From Candidatus Poseidoniaceae archaeon (GTDB lineage Archaea > Thermoplasmatota > Poseidoniia > Poseidoniales > Poseidoniaceae), in contig DUHU01000070.1 in assembly GCA_013330765.1 (NCBI GenBank), forward strand, positions 1-9,631: a stretch of DNA of 9,631 nt, read 5' to 3'. This document shows positions 7,558 to 9,631 of this stretch, in pieces. The translations under genes and the position numbers were made by a program. Below the pieces are notes generated by a model that did no database searches, was not told the origin of the DNA, and saw nothing but the letters and a program-made list of their open reading frames with translations. The number at the start of each line of letters is the position of its first letter. Position 1 is the first letter of the stretch.

Positions 7558-7574
7558 AAGTCCTTTGTCTCAGG

Positions 7575-8795
7575 ATGGGCATCATGGCCGAGGGCGAGAC
7601 GAATTCCACCACCGGGGGCTCCGACGCCCCGCTCACGACGCGGCGATTCGCGACCGATGTTGTGCATGCAGGAACGCAGCACATTGGCGACGCGGTCAAC
7701 ACCCCCATTTTCCAGTCATCCACCTACCGTTTGACCGACGAGCGGTACGCCGGCTGGGCGGCCGGCGCCCAGCACACCCTGCTCTATGCCCGCCTCTCTT
7801 CGGTGAACACCGATGCTGTGGCGCAGAAACTTCGGGCGATGGAAGGCGGCGAAGACGCCGAAGTGTTTGCCAGCGGCATGGGGGCGGTCTCCGCGGTGTT
7901 CCTTGGCTTGCTGAATGCCGGCGATCACATCGTCGCCAGCGCCGACATTTACGGCGGAACCTACGGCCTCCTGATGGATGAAATGACCCGCTTCGGCGTG
8001 GACGTGACCCTGGCCGACATGCGCGACCCCGCCTCCTACGAGGCCGCCATTCAACCAAACACGAAACTGATCTACATCGAGACGTTGACCAATCCTGTCC
8101 TCAAGGTCTGCGACATTCCCGCCATGGTCGAGGTGGCCAAGCGGAACGACCTGCTGTGCATCATCGACAGCACCTTTGCCAGCCCATGGGGCTGCAACCC
8201 GCTCAAGTACGGCGTGGATTTGGTCATCCACTCGACCACCAAGTACCTCGGCGGCCACAGCGACATCATTGGTGGGGCCGTGGTCGGTCGTGCTGACTTG
8301 GTGGCCAAGACCTTCAAGCAAAAAGTGCACTTTGGGGCCTCACCTGACCCGCACGCATGCTACCTTCTGGAACGCGGCATGCGCACGCTCCACGTTCGGA
8401 TGCCCGTCATCTGCAGCAACGCCGCGACGGTGGCAGCGCGCCTCGAGCAACACCCGGCGATTGAACGCGTGTTCCACACTTCTTTGGAGAGCCATCCCGA
8501 TTACGAGGTCGCGCAACGTGTGCTTCCAAAAGGCTCGGGCATGGTGGCCTTTGTCGTGAAGGGAGGCGATGCAGCTGCCCTTCGCTTCATGCGAGGGCTG
8601 AAGATCATCTACGAAGCGACCAGCCTCGGCGGCATCGAGTCGCTCATCGAGTGCCCCTTCAATTCAAGCCACGGCGCGATGCCCGAAGACGTGCGAATGG
8701 AAGCGGGGATCGTGCCAGGTTTCGTGCGCATGTCCATCGGCATCGAAGACGTCGAAGACCTCTGGGACGACATCGCTCACGCACTCGAGAGTTGA
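7575..8795 (+). CDS. PLP-dependent Cys/Met-metabolism enzyme (cystathionine gamma-synthase/lyase or methionine gamma-lyase type)
   Basis: The 406-residue protein is near the family's usual 380-400 and is cytoplasmic. Fold-type I Cys/Met features appear in order: Y71-A-R73 (cofactor phosphate contact from the neighbouring subunit), ASGMGAVSA, ADIYGGTYGLL (the Tyr that stacks on PLP), IYIETLTNPVLKVCDI, DSTFASPWGCNPL (Asp contacting the pyridine nitrogen), HSTTKYLGGHSD with Schiff-base K223, SLGGIESLI, and GFVRMSIGIEDVEDL (substrate-carboxylate Arg). The family performs transsulfuration or gamma-elimination on cystathionine, O-acylhomoserine, methionine or cysteine. Two selectivity positions are unusual: the NPT after YxR reads S76-V77-N78, and the Glu before SLGG in cystathionine gamma enzymes is T349. 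The exact reaction is therefore left open. ATG 7575 was chosen over ATG 7518, which overlaps the transporter and adds 19 non-conserved residues; ATG 7584 is also possible. Probably in an operon with the transporter. Confidence 0.9.
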   Translation: MGIMAEGETNSTTGGSDAPLTTRRFATDVVHAGTQHIGDAVNTPIFQSSTYRLTDERYAGWAAGAQHTLLYARLSSVNTDAVAQKLRAMEGGEDAEVFASGMGAVSAVFLGLLNAGDHIVASADIYGGTYGLLMDEMTRFGVDVTLADMRDPASYEAAIQPNTKLIYIETLTNPVLKVCDIPAMVEVAKRNDLLCIIDSTFASPWGCNPLKYGVDLVIHSTTKYLGGHSDIIGGAVVGRADLVAKTFKQKVHFGASPDPHACYLLERGMRTLHVRMPVICSNAATVAARLEQHPAIERVFHTSLESHPDYEVAQRVLPKGSGMVAFVVKGGDAAALRFMRGLKIIYEATSLGGIESLIECPFNSSHGAMPEDVRMEAGIVPGFVRMSIGIEDVEDLWDDIAHALES

Positions 8796-8798
8796 GGC

Positions 8799-9631
8799 TC
8801 AGGGCGCATCGACGCCCATCGTCGCGGCGAGTTCGGCCAAGGCCGATGTGAACGCTTCCCGGCGGGATTCATCGTCGTCGTCAAGCAACGCCGTTCCCGC
8901 CTCAACCAGGGCCCGAGCGGCCGTGGACCACGCACCGCCACGGTCGCGTGCGACGGGCTCAAAGTGCCATTCTTGGCCCGTGTGCCTCTCTGCAGCGAGG
9001 AGCCACGCCCACGCCGCCGCGGCTTCTTCCACGTTGTCGTGACGGTCGCAAGCCGCTTTTTGGGCCCTCCCACCGCCGTCCAGCAAGCCGGTCAAGACCA
9101 AGTCATGCGTGATGCCAAGCGGCCCTTGCAGTTGGCCCCGACGATGCGGGAAACGTGCTTCTCGTCGTGCGGCCGCCCGTGCATCGTCCAGCCCGCGAAG
9201 GAAAGCACCGAAGGACTTCGGACGGCCTTCAACGGAGGCAAGGATGGCGGCCAAATCGTCGCCCTGAACGCCAAGTCCGACGAGCCCCTCCTCGTGGTGA
9301 TCCGCCCATAGGGCGCCCATGATCGCGTTGAGGCTGGCGCCTTTTGTGACCAGAAGCGCCCCTTCGTCCCGCTCGCGCAGTTCGCCACGGGTGTCGATGA
9401 TGCCACCGCCGACGCTCATGCGAGCAGCGAGCATCGCGGCGGCAAACACCGCTTCGTCTTGGGTGCCGCCGAGCGCCGTCAGGCGTTCGACGATGCTGTC
9501 CATATCGGTTCCTTCCAACCACCCGTCGTTCATCACCAATCCATGTTCGAGGTTGGTCAACACTTCGGCCTTCAATCGGCCACCCAGCACGCCCTCGTTC
9601 AGGGTAAGGCCCTGCCAAGCGTCCAGCAACG
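8799..9631 (-). CDS. Hypothetical soluble protein (5' end missing)
   Basis: The frame is open to the right edge. The only initiator near it is a TTG at 9627-9629, so the true start probably lies outside and the visible 276-277 residues are a C-terminal portion. I recognise no family. The protein is hydrophilic, Ala/Leu/Glu/Asp-rich and mainly helical in appearance, with no membrane segment or signal. Conserved-looking stretches include LAARMSVGGGIIDTRGELRE, TKGASLNAIMGALWADHHEE, a basic patch around ARREARFPHRRGQLQGP, and an acidic run LLDDDDE near the C-terminus. Codon use and GC match the neighbours, supporting a real gene rather than a shadow of anything on the + strand, which carries no comparable frame. 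It converges on the PLP enzyme with only 3 nt between stop codons. Confidence 0.7.
   Translation of the reverse strand, partial: LLDAWQGLTLNEGVLGGRLKAEVLTNLEHGLVMNDGWLEGTDMDSIVERLTALGGTQDEAVFAAAMLAARMSVGGGIIDTRGELRERDEGALLVTKGASLNAIMGALWADHHEEGLVGLGVQGDDLAAILASVEGRPKSFGAFLRGLDDARAAARREARFPHRRGQLQGPLGITHDLVLTGLLDGGGRAQKAACDRHDNVEEAAAAWAWLLAAERHTGQEWHFEPVARDRGGAWSTAARALVEAGTALLDDDDESRREAFTSALAELAATMGVDAP

Overview
The window is gene-dense, roughly 60% GC, with five protein-coding genes and almost no intergenic DNA. I see no rRNA, tRNA, CRISPR array, insertion sequence or integration site. The gene content best fits an uncultured marine euryarchaeon such as Poseidoniales (Marine Group II). Pointers are a geranylgeranyl-reductase-family flavoprotein, a large sequon-rich cell-surface protein with thrombospondin type-3 (TSP3) calcium-binding repeats and a C-terminal membrane anchor, and an aromatic-rich C-terminal tail that I recall from that group. 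The assignment is inference: no phylogenetic marker gene lies here, and a high-GC bacterium is not excluded.

Layout: (1) nt 1-2908 (+) is the 3' part of a large anchored surface protein: PKD-like start, long beta-rich ectodomain, Ig-like domain, TSP3 array, six-cysteine cluster, one membrane segment and a cytoplasmic tail ending in a Trp/Tyr-rich motif. (2) nt 2860-5157 (+) is an RND/MMPL-type 12-helix exporter that overlaps or abuts gene 1, so the two are probably co-transcribed. (3) nt 5158-6513 (-) is a FAD-dependent geranylgeranyl-reductase-family protein whose stop codon directly touches that of the RND gene. (4) nt 6599-7531 (+) is an EamA/DMT transporter, divergent from gene 3 across an 85-nt gap containing a long imperfect inverted repeat. 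(5) nt 7575-8795 (+) is a PLP-dependent Cys/Met-metabolism enzyme (cystathionine gamma-synthase/lyase family), 43 nt downstream of the transporter. (6) nt 8799-9631 (-) is the 3' part of an unrecognised soluble protein, convergent with gene 5 with a 3-nt gap.

Likely units are a surface-protein/RND pair and a transporter/PLP-enzyme pair, the latter suggesting handling or export of a sulfur-containing or homoserine-type amino acid. The reductase stands alone between them and is probably involved in saturating isoprenoid chains of membrane lipids or quinones. The least explained items are the surface protein's six-Cys cluster and cytoplasmic tail motif, the altered active-site positions of the PLP enzyme, the inverted repeat in the divergent gap, and the unassigned gene at the right edge.
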